A DNA stretch of 64,000 bases from Longirhabdus pacifica (GCF_004115085.1 NZ_QXJP01000010.1:1-64000); one strand, 5' to 3'; numbered from the stretch's first letter, positions 35,164-45,178 are shown. Notes: generated by a model from the letters alone, not told the origin. A program made the numbers and translations.

Positions 35164-35928
35164 TTATTTAATCCATTCTCTCAACTGACTTGTCATTTCT
35201 GCTGGGACAGTATAAATCGTATGTGTATCCTCAACGTTCATCAAAGTGCTAATTTCTCCTTCTTCCCCTAGCCATAAATAAAACTTTTGCTTCGTCTCAT
35301 CTGCAAATATAATTTCTAAGTAAAACTCCGGATCAGCTATATTCACTATACCTGGTTCTTTTACCGCATTAGAAAAAATATTTTGAAATGCTTCAAGTAC
35401 TTCTGTCTGGTCATAAGAAATAAAAAAATCTGAATGTGATTCAATTAAACCTTTGATGTTCACTTGTGATATTTTTTCATCTACTAATGCTGTATGTTCT
35501 TCTGTCTTCATTAATTCTCTCAACTGACTTGTCATTTCTTCCGAGACGGTATAAGTGATGTTAGAGTTTTCTACATTCATGATGATGCTTTTTTCTCCTG
35601 CTTCGTTTATCCACAGATGATAACCTTGCGTTGTTCCGTCTTCATACATATATTGCATATCGTATCCAGATAAACTGATATCCACTATACCTGGTTCTTG
35701 AACAGCACTTGATATAATCTGTTTGAATGTTTCAAGTACGTCCCCTTCCTCATATGTCATAAAGAAATCTGGATTTACTTCACCGAAACCTGTGGATTCA
35801 GAAACACTGACGCTTGATACGTTCTCATTTTTTAGTGCAAAACTATCTTCATCAGACTGACAACCTAAGAGCATAACGCTAGTTATAGCTACAGAAAAAA
35901 TAAGCCATACCATTTTTCGCATTGACAT
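35164..35928 (-). CDS. Lipoprotein with two tandem copies of an about 85-residue domain
   Basis: The 254-residue lipoprotein (lipobox VMLLGC) contains an internal duplication. Copy one runs about 52-140 and copy two about 158-254. Both contain a DFF(M/I)(T/S)Y start, EPGIV(D/N)I, a beta-hairpin ending in (H/Y)LW and (I/L)MNVE, and finish (V)xEMTSQLRE. GGGGGT precedes ATG 35928. It is likely a surface-anchored protein of unknown function; the repeat unit resembles small YhfM-like domains, a weak comparison. Confidence 0.75.
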   Translation of the reverse strand: MSMRKMVWLIFSVAITSVMLLGCQSDEDSFALKNENVSSVSVSESTGFGEVNPDFFMTYEEGDVLETFKQIISSAVQEPGIVDISLSGYDMQYMYEDGTTQGYHLWINEAGEKSIIMNVENSNITYTVSEEMTSQLRELMKTEEHTALVDEKISQVNIKGLIESHSDFFISYDQTEVLEAFQNIFSNAVKEPGIVNIADPEFYLEIIFADETKQKFYLWLGEEGEISTLMNVEDTHTIYTVPAEMTSQLREWIK

Positions 35929-36139
35929 GTGTACCCCCAAATATATCTATTATTATATTTAGACGAGGTGTATACACTGATAGTTGCTGTCATTTTGTAT
36001 TTTTTATGTTGACACATTATGGAATAAGCTGATAAAAGTATAGTAGAGGCATTTAACTAGGTAAGTGCATGTCTGGTTAGCCATGGCTATTAAACTAATA
36101 AGATGCTGAATCATGTTACACATATAGGAGGTTTTCAAC

Positions 36140-36709
36140 ATGCTGAAACTATTAGGATGTACATTTATGTTTATAGGGATTTATACCATGATAAAATCGC
36201 CAAATATGGCGACCGTGTCAGGTACTATGTTTAACATGGGGGTTGTGTTCACAGTGACTGGGGCTGCACTAGCGTTAGGTCCTTTTGCATATAAAGCTTA
36301 TGTCATAACAAAAAGAAGAAAGTTAATGTTATCTGGTAAGACTGTGTTAGCTGATGTGAACAAAGTAGTAATTAATTATAGTATGAAGTTGAAAGGATAT
36401 GGTGCTTGGAATACAAGTACTGGACAATCTCCTTATCAGATCGTGGCAACATGGACTGATCCAGACAGTCATAAAAAATATGAATTTATTAGTCAGAACA
36501 TATGGGAGAATCCATCACAGCATCTCCCTAGTCAAGTAGAGATGTACATTCATAAAAGATATCCAGAGAAATTATACTATATGAATGTCAATTTCCTAGC
36601 AAAGTCATTTTTAGTGCTACCTAGGTCTAGTTTTAAAAGCAATCTGATATGGATTGTCTTTCTTGGCTTTATGTTATATCAATTTGTGAAAATGATGAGT
36701 ATATTCTAA
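36140..36709 (+). CDS. Membrane protein, DUF3592-like
   Basis: The 189-residue protein has two N-terminal membrane helices, a central beta-rich soluble part (TVLADVNKVVINYS, then YQIVATWTDPDSHKKYEF) and a C-terminal membrane helix (IWIVFLGFMLYQFV). The layout is like DUF3592 proteins. AGGAGG lies 8 bases before the ATG. Function is unknown and it stands alone on the plus strand. The 36710-36963 gap shows no gene. Confidence 0.7.
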   Translation: MLKLLGCTFMFIGIYTMIKSPNMATVSGTMFNMGVVFTVTGAALALGPFAYKAYVITKRRKLMLSGKTVLADVNKVVINYSMKLKGYGAWNTSTGQSPYQIVATWTDPDSHKKYEFISQNIWENPSQHLPSQVEMYIHKRYPEKLYYMNVNFLAKSFLVLPRSSFKSNLIWIVFLGFMLYQFVKMMSIF

Positions 36710-36963
36710 GACGCTTTACAATTATCTGAAGGTCCTCCTTTAGTGAAATACCTGCTAAAATACTAACGTGTGAACGTATTTTTAACTCTTTTAGACACTA
36801 AAAAATATGGAATCCATATCGCACAAAGCACTGTATTTAAATTCGTATGATGTAAACTGACCATTAATAATAAGAAGATGTAGCAACCAAAATGAAACAA
36901 CAATTAACCAGCTAAGTATGTAATATATAAGGAACGAAAATAGAAAATTGGAGTAGGTGTAAA

Positions 36964-37461
36964 ATGTCTGATGTTAAAATGCATCGAAATTTTGGGGTAT
37001 ATGGTGTTTGTATGAGTGAAGGAAAATTACTAGTTATCAAAAAAACACTCGGTCCGTATTATGGTAGATATGACTTGCCAGGAGGTAATATCGAGCTGGA
37101 CGAGACTATCTTTGATTGTTTACATAGAGAATATGCTGAAGAAACGGGTAGTGAAATTCAATTTGTCAATCAAATAGGAGTTTCAGAATATATAGTTCCC
37201 TATCCATTACAAAAACGTGGTACTACCCATATTCATCATATTGCTATTTTTTATGATGTGAAGTTTAAAAGCGGTAATTTAGACAGTGATAGCACATTGA
37301 AAAATAATGATTCCTCTGGGGCTGTTTGGATAAATATTAATGAATTGAATGAGAATAATGCTTCACCTCTAATACAAACTATGTTAAATTGGATCAAAGA
37401 TCCTTCGAGACCTATTTCAGTGAGCGTGCAAAATCTATCCAATTGGAAAGTGAATGCATAA
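36964..37461 (+). CDS. Nudix hydrolase
   Basis: The 165-residue protein carries a Nudix box beginning GGNIELDETIFDCLHREYAEE (consensus GX5EX7REUXEEXGU), which binds Mg and hydrolyses nucleoside diphosphate-linked compounds. GGAGTAGG precedes the ATG. The substrate is not predictable. It is a single-gene unit convergent with the regulator gene at 37526. Confidence 0.85.
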   Translation: MSDVKMHRNFGVYGVCMSEGKLLVIKKTLGPYYGRYDLPGGNIELDETIFDCLHREYAEETGSEIQFVNQIGVSEYIVPYPLQKRGTTHIHHIAIFYDVKFKSGNLDSDSTLKNNDSSGAVWININELNENNASPLIQTMLNWIKDPSRPISVSVQNLSNWKVNA

Positions 37462-37525
37462 ATTTGTGATCGTTGTGAACGGATTTTTTTCCGTTATCTA
37501 AATGAAAAACCTACGAGTTAAATGT

Positions 37526-38743
37526 TTAACGGTTCATATTTAAGTAAGTTTGTAAAATAATTCTGTATTGAAGCGCGTGCATCTCTTCGGTTGCGTTTAT
37601 ATATTGCAGAGCTTCCATGCTTTTGGTATAGCTGCTCATCGCTTTATCTCGTAAACCTTGTTGCATTTGGAAGTTCCCTTTGTATTCGTAGTATTGTGCA
37701 ATAGCAAAATATTGAGGTGGGATACGTGGATTTATAGGTAAAAAGTCTTTTTCTTGTTTCAATAGTTTGTATAAGTGATCTGAAGCAGAAATTTTTATGT
37801 ATATGCGTATTAGATCATTAGCGGCATAGATCCGTTGTTCTTGATTTGATGCCTCTATAGCTTTCACTAACATTGGAATTGCACCATCGTAATCTTTCGT
37901 AACGACTTTTAGATTTCTGTAACAAGATCTAACGAAACTTTCAACAAAATGATATTTATATCTTACAAAAATATGAAGGTGCACTTTAACTTCATTATAA
38001 TTTTCTAATTCAAAGTAAGCATTAATCATTGTACCATATGCTCGTGCTTCAATTTCTGTTTGGACTGTGTGAGGCAAGCTCAATCCTTCTTCAACTAATT
38101 CAATACAATATTCATATAATTTTAATGCATAAGCTTGTATAGCCATTTTAAAATAATATTCACTTTGCTCTTCTTCATTTAAAAAGTTAATATAGTGTAA
38201 TAATTCTTTCCCTTCATTAAATGTTATTTGATCTTTTTGGATGTCAAGACGCTTAATAAAATAAACTTGCAGCAATCCTTTTGCAATGTATGGTGGAACA
38301 CCTCTTAATCTAGCATACTCCGTAATGATGCCGTAAAGTGCCAGCTTTATATCACGTTGGTCTATTGTCGAAGTAAATGTATAGAGTGATGCAAGGGCAT
38401 CTTCTGTTTCGTGTCTATCACATTGTAAGTAAGCTAATGCCACTTTTTTTACTAGATCCAAATTTATATTGTTCTCAATCGATATACTTTTCACTAACAA
38501 CGTTTGAAGAATATGCGGGCGTTGCTCTACATTGACATAACGATCTATCACATCATCATGAGGGATGTGCAATGCATCTGATATAGTAAAAATAGTGTTG
38601 AGTTCGGGTCTTTTTGTTTCTCCATTCTCTAACTTACTAATCACCCCTTTACTCATTCCTGTTATTTCTTGCACCTGTCCCATCGTCATGTTTTGCTGCT
38701 TCCTATGTCTTCTAACTAGCTCTCCTAAGGTTTCTTTCTTCAT
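37526..38743 (-). CDS. RRNPP-type HTH-TPR regulator 1
   Basis: The 405-residue protein has an N-terminal Xre-type helix-turn-helix (LGELVRRHRKQQNMTMGQVQ, then SKGVISKLENGE) and a long all-helical C-terminal part with TPR-like repeats. The architecture is that of NprR/PlcR/AimR-type receptors which bind a secreted peptide. It is about half identical to the next gene by eye. I could not find a convincing signal-peptide-bearing propeptide gene next to it. The target genes are unknown; the position between two biosynthetic blocks is suggestive. Confidence 0.75.
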   Translation of the reverse strand: MKKETLGELVRRHRKQQNMTMGQVQEITGMSKGVISKLENGETKRPELNTIFTISDALHIPHDDVIDRYVNVEQRPHILQTLLVKSISIENNINLDLVKKVALAYLQCDRHETEDALASLYTFTSTIDQRDIKLALYGIITEYARLRGVPPYIAKGLLQVYFIKRLDIQKDQITFNEGKELLHYINFLNEEEQSEYYFKMAIQAYALKLYEYCIELVEEGLSLPHTVQTEIEARAYGTMINAYFELENYNEVKVHLHIFVRYKYHFVESFVRSCYRNLKVVTKDYDGAIPMLVKAIEASNQEQRIYAANDLIRIYIKISASDHLYKLLKQEKDFLPINPRIPPQYFAIAQYYEYKGNFQMQQGLRDKAMSSYTKSMEALQYINATEEMHALQYRIILQTYLNMNR

Positions 38744-38878
38744 TTCCCACAGCTCCATTAATCTTTTCTATCATTGTACATAGTTTATTCTGTTTATCAG
38801 GTAATTAAAGGTGTCTTAGCCCAGTTTTCTGTTATGATGGGCATTTGGCATCTATCGTAGTATGTGTAGAAATACCAT

Positions 38879-40090
38879 TCAACGGTTGATGCACAAAGTT
38901 TGCAAAATAATTTTATATTGCAGTGCATTCATCTCTTCGGTTGCATTTATTTTTTCATACGTTTCCATACTTTTCGTATAACTGCTCATGGCTTCATCTA
39001 TTTGGCCTTGATTCATTTGAAAATTACCTTTAAATTCGTAGTACATCCCGATATTTAATTGTTCGTTCGTCGCTTCTGGGTGTTCTAAGAAAGATAATAT
39101 TGCTTCTTCTTTACTAAATAACTTTTGCATCGCTTCTTGATGATGCAACTCGGTATATATGGTCAATAATTCATTAGCGACGTAAAGCCGTTGTGGCTTG
39201 CTAATTTCATTTAATGTTTTTTCTAATAGTGGTATAGCTATTTCGTATTCTTTCTTTTTCACTTTCACGATGGCTCTTGTGTACAATGCACATTCATGAA
39301 TAAAATCATGCTTGTAGTGTTCGAATTGATTCAAATGTTTCTCTACTTCTTCGTACTCTTGTAATTCGAAATAGGCATTAATTAACGTCCCATGGGCTTT
39401 GGCTCTCAATTCAGTATCTTCTGTTTCGAGTAGTAGACCTTTTTTACAAAATGCAATGGATTGTTCATATTTTTTAATGCCATAGGCATGTAACGTCATG
39501 CGGAAGTAAAAAAGAATTTTTTCTGCATGAGAGAGAAAATCTATGTAATACAAGATCTCTTTTGCTTTATCGAATGTTTTTTCTTTCGTATGTAGATCTA
39601 ATCGAGTAATAAAATAAATTTGCAAAAGTCCTTTCGCGATAAAAGGTGGAATACCTCTTAATCTTGCATATTCTGTTATGCTGTTATACAGGACAAGTTG
39701 TATTTCTTGTGTATGGATTGTAGAGGTAAATTCATATAAAGTAGCGAGTGCGTCTTCTGTTTCGTGCCGATCTGATGATAAATATGCCAAGGTAACGGTT
39801 TTTATCAGGTCCATGTTGTTTCCAAGTTTTATACTTTTAACTAGTACCTCATGAAGCATTGTTGGACGTTTTTCTACTTCTACGTACCTATAGATAACCT
39901 CATGGAGTGGGATATGTAAGGCATCAGAAATGGTAAACATCGTTTTTAATTCCGGTCTTTTTGTTTCTCCATTTTCTAACTTACTAATCACTCCTTTGTT
40001 AATGCCAATCTTCTCTTGCAACTCATTCATCGTAATATGTTGTTTTTTCCTATATTGTCTAAATAATTCTCCTAAAGTTTCTATATACAC
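38879..40090 (-). CDS. RRNPP-type HTH-TPR regulator 2
   Basis: The 403-residue paralogue of the previous gene begins MYIETLGELFRQYRKKQ, with the same HTH (INKGVISKLENGETKRPELK) and TPR region ending SYTKSMETYEKINATEEM. The start is GTG with GGGATG upstream. The tandem pair probably arose by duplication and may respond to different peptides. The 120 bases between the genes hold only very short frames. Confidence 0.75.
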   Translation of the reverse strand: MYIETLGELFRQYRKKQHITMNELQEKIGINKGVISKLENGETKRPELKTMFTISDALHIPLHEVIYRYVEVEKRPTMLHEVLVKSIKLGNNMDLIKTVTLAYLSSDRHETEDALATLYEFTSTIHTQEIQLVLYNSITEYARLRGIPPFIAKGLLQIYFITRLDLHTKEKTFDKAKEILYYIDFLSHAEKILFYFRMTLHAYGIKKYEQSIAFCKKGLLLETEDTELRAKAHGTLINAYFELQEYEEVEKHLNQFEHYKHDFIHECALYTRAIVKVKKKEYEIAIPLLEKTLNEISKPQRLYVANELLTIYTELHHQEAMQKLFSKEEAILSFLEHPEATNEQLNIGMYYEFKGNFQMNQGQIDEAMSSYTKSMETYEKINATEEMNALQYKIILQTLCINR

Positions 40091-40198
40091 GACAACACAT
40101 CCCTACAAAAAAACCAATATATGTAACTAGTATACTATCATTTTTTTGTAGAAGTAAAGATGATCTATTCCAGAAACACCTATTTTGTTAGTTGAAAA

Positions 40199-40243
40199 TA
40201 AAAAAGCCATAAAACAGAATATTACATTCTATTTATGACTTTA
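40199..40243 (-). terminator. Terminator of the 40286-41875 lipoprotein gene
   Basis: On the minus strand AAAGTCATAAATAGAAT pairs imperfectly with ATTCTGTTTTATGGCTTT and a T-run follows. Confidence 0.7.
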
Positions 40244-40285
40244 TTTTAATATTTCATATTTTGTGCTAAAGCACGACGATCAAGA

Positions 40286-41875
40286 TTAACGAACGATTAA
40301 TCTACCAGAAAGATAGATCCACTCTTCTGTTACCCCTATCACATGGACTTCATTATAATAGCCTTGTTGCTTCATTGTTAGCAACGTTTGTTGCTCATCT
40401 TGATCCACATCGTATAGCATAAGTTTTACAACATCTTCATCCATATTATTTTCCAAATAAACAAGATAGTGTGCATTTTTTACCCAAAATAAATCGTATT
40501 GATCAGCAATTTTATTTTCGTCACCTTGATCAGCAATTTTATGTTCACCACTATAAATGCCGTAACCCCAGTACAACTGATATTTTCTATCGTCAGACTC
40601 GGAAAACAAGATATTGTCATATAATTCAGCTTCAAAAGGGAATGACTTGATTGTTGTGTCTTGGTTTTCCCAACTGTAATCGTAATATATTCTATCCTCT
40701 TCATTCATCATCGTAATAGTAACGACTTCTCCGTTATCATAAATAGAAACTGGATACTTGTATCCATAAGCCACACCTAAAGGAACTTCTCCTGCAAGTG
40801 TAGTTTCTGGATTGACCACTTTATTTTCTTCAATAGAATAAATGGCTAGCTTTAAATCGGTAACATCTTCTTTGGAATCCCCAATTACCATAATAATATG
40901 TTCTTTATTTTTGCTAAATACAGCGCCATGAATAAATCCATTTACATCAATCTCAACGTCATTATTGCTTTCATTAGCGGAAGATGCTTCAGTCTTAGCG
41001 TAGAAAAATCCTGTCTTATTGGCCATGAATGGACTACTGCCTACATAATTGGTCATGACATTATAATATTTTATTTCTTCATGCGGATATTCAGTCTTTT
41101 CTTCTGTAAGAAAATTGTAAACATAAAAAGCATGAGGAAGTTGGACATGGCAGCATACATATTCTAATGGATTAGCTAAAATGATAGTTTGATCGTCTAT
41201 GATGCTGGTGGCATTATTTGTTTCTTCCCAAGAAGATACTTGCTCTACTGTTGTACCGTCTACAGAGACTCTCCAAAGCTGGGAATGATCTTCTACTACA
41301 AATGCTTGAAAAGTGGGTGACTCTGGTAACATAGTTCCTGTTTTCGTTTTCGCTCCTGTCACGTTAATTTCATACAATGGGGCTTGATGAAGTTTTGGTA
41401 CTTCGAGCATATCTTCAATAGATAAAGATAATTCTTTTTCATCAGTCCAAGTAAATTGTAACGTTGCTTTTTCTTTAATCGATGTTTTTTCCTTCTTTTC
41501 CTCTTCAGCAATATTGGTATAGTTTGAAATATCATTGGATAAAAAATTGTCTTTAATCGTATTTTCAACGGATTCCGTATCCATTGCTTCTGCAAAATAT
41601 AACTGAAATGTTTGTTTACCTAACGGGATTGCAGTTTCAACAGGACTTATATATTCAGGAACTCCACCTATATCAGAAGGTTCTAGTTCCATGACATATT
41701 GAATTTGAACCCAATTTTTTTCAACTACCATTTCATCGTTTTCTTCCTTTACCTCTTCTACTGGAGGTACATTATCGTTGAGATCATTTTCCGTCTTGCT
41801 GTCATCTGCATTACATGCACTAAATAAAAATAAAGATACCATCAACATACTACATAAAAATAAGTTTTTCTTCAC
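40286..41875 (-). CDS. Large lipoprotein, Ig-like plus beta-propeller-like, unknown
   Basis: The 529-residue lipoprotein (lipobox LFLFSAC) has an N-terminal acidic linker. A Big_5/Ig-like region follows (about 60-190, with FAEAMDTESVENTIKD typical of such sandwich domains), then strand-rich repeats to the end that look like a WD40/DPP4-type propeller. GGAG precedes the GTG at 41875 by eight bases. It is probably an extracellular binding or scaffold protein. No catalytic residues stand out. Confidence 0.65.
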   Translation of the reverse strand: MKKNLFLCSMLMVSLFLFSACNADDSKTENDLNDNVPPVEEVKEENDEMVVEKNWVQIQYVMELEPSDIGGVPEYISPVETAIPLGKQTFQLYFAEAMDTESVENTIKDNFLSNDISNYTNIAEEEKKEKTSIKEKATLQFTWTDEKELSLSIEDMLEVPKLHQAPLYEINVTGAKTKTGTMLPESPTFQAFVVEDHSQLWRVSVDGTTVEQVSSWEETNNATSIIDDQTIILANPLEYVCCHVQLPHAFYVYNFLTEEKTEYPHEEIKYYNVMTNYVGSSPFMANKTGFFYAKTEASSANESNNDVEIDVNGFIHGAVFSKNKEHIIMVIGDSKEDVTDLKLAIYSIEENKVVNPETTLAGEVPLGVAYGYKYPVSIYDNGEVVTITMMNEEDRIYYDYSWENQDTTIKSFPFEAELYDNILFSESDDRKYQLYWGYGIYSGEHKIADQGDENKIADQYDLFWVKNAHYLVYLENNMDEDVVKLMLYDVDQDEQQTLLTMKQQGYYNEVHVIGVTEEWIYLSGRLIVR

Positions 41876-41995
41876 AGTCTTCACTCCATCTTCGTAATAA
41901 AATAAATATCTTTTTTAATTTTATCACTAGATGACTATTTAGTGTAATATTTTCTTTGTTTCTTTTCACATACAGGAGAGGAAAAAAATGAAATG

Positions 41996-42039
41996 AAAAA
42001 GCACCTAACTACTTCTTTCCGTACGAAGTAATGAGGTGC
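41996..42039 (-). terminator. Terminator of the NSS transporter gene
   Basis: GCACCT and AGGTGC enclose an inner ACTTC/GAAGT stem. The minus strand continues with five or more T. Confidence 0.8.
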
Positions 42040-42078
42040 TGCGTTTCTTTCATTTCGTTTATTTGGTGCATGCATTAT

Positions 42079-43560
42079 TTACTTTGCTTCACTACGTTTC
42101 ATGAAATGAAAGCATAAAGCGACAAATAGAATGGCGATAGCGACAATCCAGCTAGTGTAGATCAAACTATTCGGATACCCTTCATAGTTATGTTGAATAT
42201 CTCCGATAAGCGTCATGATCGCGTTGTATCCTAACACGAGTGGTGTTAAGACGACTAAACATACACTCCACCATCTACCTAGAGAAAAGTCAGATACTTC
42301 GTTTACGTAATGTCGTGCTGTTGGAATCAGTCTGAGCTTCCAACTCATCATGACAACCATCATTAATCCTGTTATGCTGAGACTTAATACAGCGACGCTT
42401 CTATCGATGGAATCTAATAAATGCAATCCTGATCCAGTAGCAAATAAAATACTAATGAGTGCAGTAGAACCGAGTGTCCAATTCACAGCATGTTTCCGCT
42501 TGATGTTAAATTTATCTCCCAACGCTGAAATAAACGGCTCGGCCATAGAGACAAGAGAAGAAATACCGGCAAAAAGCAACGATACGAAAAACAATACCCC
42601 AATGATGTTCCCCATTGGCATTGCATTGATGATTTCAGGAAAGACAGAAAAAGCAAGAATAACGCCACCTGTCGCCACTTCATCTAGTGGCATCCCTTTC
42701 TGTTGTGCAATAAACCCTAATGCACCGAATACAGAAATTCCCGCAAGAAGACTGAATCCGCAGTTAGCTAATGCCGTCATGAACGCATTATTCGTAATGT
42801 CCGATTTCTTAGGCAAATAACTTGCATACGTAATCATAGCTCCTAAACCAATACCAAGACTAAAAAATATTTGCGTATACGCACTGATCCATGTAGAGGA
42901 ATTCAATATTTGTCCCCATTCTGGCGAAAATAGTGCGTTGAGACCTACTGCTGCTCCCTCTAACGTTACACTGCGAAATAAAATAAGAAGAATAATAGCG
43001 AACAGCATCGGCATAAAAATCTTGTTAGCTCTCTCAATTCCTTTGCGAACGCCACCATGTAATATGATGAAGGCTAAGCCCCATACGACAGCAAGGGCGA
43101 TGAGAATATGCCATTGAAACCCACCCAAAAAGTTGCTGCTCCACGTTTCCGTATTTGTAATCCCAAGAAAATCATTCATTAAATAATCTTCGGGCTGACT
43201 TCCCCATGATTTTGTTACAGCAAAAAATGAGTAAAGTAAAGCCCAAGCGATAATTACGGAATAGTAAGTAGAGACAACAAAAGAAATAACAATTTGCCAC
43301 CAACCAAGCCAACCGAATTTACCTAATTTCTCAAAAGCGCTAGGAACCGAAGTCCTCATGCGATGTCCAATGTAAAATTCAAGAATTAAAATTGGAATAC
43401 CAGCCGTAATAAGTGCGAAAAAATAAGGAATTAAAAATGCTGCGCCACCATTCTCATAAGCCATGTAAGGGAACCGCCATATGTTGCCTAGCCCAATTGC
43501 AGAACCAATTGCTGCTAAAATAAATCCCGTCCTTGTCCCCCACATTTGTTTTGATTCCAT
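42079..43560 (-). CDS. Sodium-dependent neurotransmitter/amino-acid symporter (NSS/SNF family)
   Basis: The 493-residue protein opens with WGTRTGFILAAIGSAIGLGN and WRFPYMAYENGGAAF, the hallmark of LeuT-type sodium symporters, and has about 12 hydrophobic segments. It would import amino acids or related amines with sodium. GGGGGT precedes the ATG. Repeat copy 3 lies 70-200 bases upstream on the same strand. A link to the amino-acid-primed pathway is possible but unproven. Confidence 0.88.
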   Translation of the reverse strand: MESKQMWGTRTGFILAAIGSAIGLGNIWRFPYMAYENGGAAFLIPYFFALITAGIPILILEFYIGHRMRTSVPSAFEKLGKFGWLGWWQIVISFVVSTYYSVIIAWALLYSFFAVTKSWGSQPEDYLMNDFLGITNTETWSSNFLGGFQWHILIALAVVWGLAFIILHGGVRKGIERANKIFMPMLFAIILLILFRSVTLEGAAVGLNALFSPEWGQILNSSTWISAYTQIFFSLGIGLGAMITYASYLPKKSDITNNAFMTALANCGFSLLAGISVFGALGFIAQQKGMPLDEVATGGVILAFSVFPEIINAMPMGNIIGVLFFVSLLFAGISSLVSMAEPFISALGDKFNIKRKHAVNWTLGSTALISILFATGSGLHLLDSIDRSVAVLSLSITGLMMVVMMSWKLRLIPTARHYVNEVSDFSLGRWWSVCLVVLTPLVLGYNAIMTLIGDIQHNYEGYPNSLIYTSWIVAIAILFVALCFHFMKRSEAK

Positions 43561-43627
43561 TAAAGTGTACCCCCTAGATGCATTTGTTGATTAACGGTTT
43601 AAATGAATAAAGAAGAAAGTGATGTCT

Positions 43628-43762
43628 AAATAAGTTGAATGAACTTGTTCAAGCAACTTATTACCACTATACATAAGATGGAGAAATTTCAACATAACAA
43701 CCTTTACGTCTGGCTACTGCGACGTAAACTTGCGTCTAATTATTTCTTCATCCTTATATACA
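43628..43762. repeat. Modular intergenic repeat, copy 3 (most complete, modules 1 to 3)
   Basis: Module 1 is a near-perfect hairpin, AATAAGTTG and CAACTTATT with inner GAAC/GTTC. Module 2 is ACATAAGATGGAGAAATTTC. Module 3 is TTTACGTC, loop TGGCTACTGC, GACGTAAA (8 of 8 bp), then TATTTCTTCAT. It lies in the leader of the NSS gene and just outside the second biosynthetic block. Apart from the MFS terminator the 43561-43924 gap has nothing else. Confidence 0.75.
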
Positions 43763-43863
43763 GTGTTGTGAAGTTTATATTTTAACACAGGATGTATCAT
43801 TGAAAAAGAAAAATATAAGACATATTTTGAGAAAAGTATTGCTTTTTATGCATTTTCACCATG

Positions 43864-43895
43864 AAAAAGACATGTACTATACTGAGATACATGTC
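43864..43895 (-). terminator. Terminator of the MFS transporter gene
   Basis: GACATGTA pairs with TACATGTC around a short loop, followed by five T on the minus strand. Confidence 0.8.
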
Positions 43896-43924
43896 AAAGT
43901 TTTCTTTTGATATTGCTTTGTAGT

Positions 43925-45178
43925 TCACTCGCTTACTGTGGAATTATCTTCACTACTATAACGATAATTTTTTAGTTGTGGTTGTACTATGGCAATACCA
44001 GCTGTCATGAGGTAGAGACCAGCCGCCACCATAAATACATATTGGATGCCTATCCATTCTGAACATAACCCCATGATGATAATAGCTAAACCATTCCATG
44101 GTGAAAGAACCATATTTCTAGCAGCCATCACGCTAGCTCGTTGATTTTCTGGAATGACATCTTGTAAAATCGTGGATTGTGCAATATCTCTAATTTGATA
44201 CATCGGCCCCATTAACACACATAAAATGACAGCGATCAATGGGGATGTTGAAATGGAAAATAAAAAAGTAAGTACCCCCATAGCGACAGCGCTTATTGCG
44301 ATCATGGTTGTTATTTTATTTTGCACAATCTTACTGTATATGACCACGACGAAGCTTCCCAAAATAGCACCGATAAAATAGCCAGAGTTAATGAAGCCCC
44401 ACCACGCTTCTGTCTCTTGCAATACAATTGTAGTAAATCCTAATAGCAATGCCGATGACCAGATTGCGTTGGCAAGTCCTTCTACCATATCCATTAGCGT
44501 GATAGAGCGAATAATGGGAGATTGCAGCGCTATTTTCCAGCTAGGTTTTGCTTTCTTTTTTATTTTTGGAGCTTGTTGATCCTGTTTATGGAACTTTAAC
44601 CAATGAATCAGCATTCCAGATGCTACAAACATAATACAAGAACATAACATAAGTTGTGTAGTAGACAAGAGGAGCAAAGAAGCTGATCCTAAACCCCAAC
44701 CGGCAGTCATAATGAGTTGCTGAATCATGGTGATTGTGCCATTCGCTTTTATGTATTGTTGACGAGAAACAACTAACGGTAATATAGCAAACCTTGCTGG
44801 ACCATACCACGACCCCATAAAAGATAGAATGAATTTTAAAAGAAGAATAAGAAAAATATACACACTATTGGATATAGATAGCAGTGAAATAAAGATAAAC
44901 AGAATCATGATGAAAGCTCTTATCCAGCCGATGCTATACAATAGTTTTTGTAAATGAAATTTATTAATATGGTAGGAAGCGAATAAACTTCCTAAAAAAA
45001 CGGAGATGGAAGTTAAAGCAGGCACTAATGAAGCACCAAGTACAGAATTGGTCATATAGTAAACTTGGGAAATTAAAACAACCTCAAGTAAAATTTGTGC
45101 TAATAAATTAAACACTTGGGATAGCCATAACTTTATGAAGTTAGGTTGTTTCCAGAGTGATGTTGAAGCGATTTCCAT
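43925..45178 (-). CDS. MFS transporter, probable product exporter
   Basis: The 417-residue protein has about 12 membrane segments. It is of the MFS_3/enterobactin-exporter type, judged by the N-terminal WKQPNFIKLWLSQVFNLLAQ and the middle loop region. GAGGT precedes ATG 45178 by eight bases. It lies at the 3' end of the second biosynthetic block behind the decarboxylase terminator, so export of the product or self-resistance is the likely role. The substrate is inferred only from position. Confidence 0.8.
   Translation of the reverse strand: MEIASTSLWKQPNFIKLWLSQVFNLLAQILLEVVLISQVYYMTNSVLGASLVPALTSISVFLGSLFASYHINKFHLQKLLYSIGWIRAFIMILFIFISLLSISNSVYIFLILLLKFILSFMGSWYGPARFAILPLVVSRQQYIKANGTITMIQQLIMTAGWGLGSASLLLLSTTQLMLCSCIMFVASGMLIHWLKFHKQDQQAPKIKKKAKPSWKIALQSPIIRSITLMDMVEGLANAIWSSALLLGFTTIVLQETEAWWGFINSGYFIGAILGSFVVVIYSKIVQNKITTMIAISAVAMGVLTFLFSISTSPLIAVILCVLMGPMYQIRDIAQSTILQDVIPENQRASVMAARNMVLSPWNGLAIIIMGLCSEWIGIQYVFMVAAGLYLMTAGIAIVQPQLKNYRYSSEDNSTVSE

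Noticed and set aside
43680-43762. Class I cyclic-di-GMP riboswitch on the minus strand of repeat copy 3
   Set aside because: GACGCAAG and AGTAGCCAG resemble parts of the motif, but the first helix with GGCAAACC and the tetraloop are missing; kept only as a structured repeat.
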